This document shows, one piece after another, positions 63,349-64,000 of a DNA stretch of 64,000 bases; within the stretch, counting starts at the first letter, position 1; each line of letters starts with the position of its first letter. Origin of the DNA: JAHIVN01 sp018816645 (lineage in GTDB: Bacteria > Patescibacteriota > Dojkabacteria > JAHIVN01); NCBI GenBank assembly GCA_043816305.1, contig JBDRHZ010000028.1, forward strand, positions 9,906 to 73,905, read 5' to 3'. The position numbers and the translations under genes were made by a program. The notes below the pieces were generated by a model. The model searched no databases. It was not told the origin of the DNA and saw nothing but the letters and a program-made list of their open reading frames with translations.

Positions 63349-63852
63349 TCACGCAGATATCAAAGGAGGGGCGTTTGGTGGAAGAATCTGTGGAGTTGGG
63401 GTTGGAGCTGGTAGGGTTGGTTTAGGTTTGAAAAGATCAAGCGGATTTGGATTTGGTCCGAATGGCTGCCTCAATCCTTCTCTTATTATTGGAAATGTAT
63501 CGTCAGCATTTAATGCAAGGTATAAAGCAGCACCTCCCAATTGAAGTCCTGCAATTCGCAATAGAAAACCGCTAAAAAAACCTATATTTCGGATTTTCTC
63601 ATCTGGATGATTGATAGTCCGTCTCTCTATGGCATTTCCAGCAAAGTACATCAGAACACCTGCAACACTAAATCCTGTAATCAAAAATGGATTTTCATTC
63701 CCAGGTTTGCTTAGATATGCTCCACATATAAAAGCTCCGGTACCAAATGAGAACATGGGAATTGCATATCTGTGAGTAAAATCAAAGACACGGCCAGCTA
63801 CTTCTTCTAACCGTCCTACTTGAGCATCTTGTACAGAAGAAACATCTTCCAT
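63349..63852 (-). CDS. Small membrane protein with Pro-rich tail
   Basis: 167 residues: N-terminal cytoplasmic stretch (MEDVSSVQDAQ), three or four hydrophobic segments (about 32-50, 57-78, 92-112), and a Pro-rich tail (PNPNPLDLFKPKPTLPAP). No family recognised. Start ATG 63852 follows an AT-rich stretch; TATAAT at 63886 on the plus strand serves the divergent transposase gene. Confidence 0.55.
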   Translation of the reverse strand: MEDVSSVQDAQVGRLEEVAGRVFDFTHRYAIPMFSFGTGAFICGAYLSKPGNENPFLITGFSVAGVLMYFAGNAIERRTINHPDEKIRNIGFFSGFLLRIAGLQLGGAALYLALNADDTFPIIREGLRQPFGPNPNPLDLFKPKPTLPAPTPTPQILPPNAPPLISA

Positions 63853-63913
63853 AATATAATTAGGGTCTAGACAACTTTAGGATGATATAATCTATCTTAA
63901 ACGATACTAGACA

Positions 63914-64000
63914 ATGAAAAACAAGTATTTAAACAAGGCACACATTTCAGAACGAAAATTTAGAGAAATTTTAAGGTTTTTCACTGAAGATGAAACTGCA
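63914..64000 (+). mobile_element. Start of an ISXO2/IS1595-like transposase, cut by window edge
   Basis: From ATG 63914 the 29 visible residues read MKNKYLNKAHISERKFREIL and on, the usual N-terminus of ISXO2-like transposases (NKYLN-x-x-HISE-x-KFREIL). TATAAT lies 22 bp upstream. A short start, so the family call rests on this motif only. Confidence 0.75.

Noticed and set aside
1..64000. CRISPR array
   Set aside because: No regular repeat-spacer pattern and no Cas gene seen; tandem repeats found are short (7 bp) or single.

Overview
The window is AT-rich and reads as chromosome of a small-genome bacterium, most likely a member of the Candidate Phyla Radiation (Patescibacteria). Evidence: a Gram-positive-like envelope (sortase with an LPQTG protein, MurT/GatD, FtsW/RodA, MurG, VanW-type and FKBP surface proteins), large exported proteins of low-complexity type, no biosynthetic operons in 64 kb, weak or absent Shine-Dalgarno sequences, and many orphan genes. 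TGA is a normal stop (for example murT), which argues against the TGA-recoding CPR lineages. The exact phylum cannot be fixed from this sequence alone; Dojkabacteria/Microgenomates-like groups are my best guess.

Layout. 1-4.1 kb: heat-shock operon hrcA-grpE-2TM-dnaK behind a perfect CIRCE operator; GrpE carries an extra N-terminal domain. 4.1-6.9 kb: exported protein and a divergent sortase. 7-9.1 kb: uvrB. 9.1-13.2 kb: orphan genes around a methyltransferase of the KamA/NpmA (16S rRNA A1408) type. 13.2-24.8 kb: tgt, SIMPL protein, VTT membrane protein, cupin, rsmA, gatD-murT, a frameshifted orphan, dnaE, a peptidoglycan hydrolase. 24.9-32.8 kb: galE, Gre factor, beta-propeller protein, degenerate pyruvate-kinase-like protein, HTH-Nudix protein, ECF sigma/DUF5667 pair, Nudix. 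32.8-41.2 kb: envelope cluster (dgkA, LPQTG protein, YggT-like, murG, ABC exporter, ftsW). 41.3-47.6 kb: large orphan, DUF1858, twin-arginine-like orphan, FKBP, GT39-like. 47.6-50.7 kb: a 3-kb segment between 98-bp direct repeats holding an ECF sigma gene, a mechanosensitive-channel gene and a decayed IS5-type element. 50.7-53.4 kb: TrmB-like regulator divergent from an SDR-fold protein without catalytic lysine, two tRNAs. 53.6-64 kb: PEGA/propeller membrane protein, orphans, Ldh2-type dehydrogenase, VanW protein, mutM, and the start of an ISXO2/IS1595-like transposase.

Genes work together most clearly in the CIRCE heat-shock operon, in peptidoglycan building and modification (murG, ftsW, murT-gatD, dgkA, sortase, VanW, hydrolase), and in DNA repair/replication (uvrB, mutM, dnaE). 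Layered on this are (i) a palindromic repeat inserted in frame within two conserved genes (uvrB, rsmA), (ii) dispersed TATCTGG-type intergenic repeats, and (iii) about a dozen single orphan genes, many starting Met-Glu/Asp with a consensus TATAAT close to the start codon. These three layers are the most promising places for undescribed biology.
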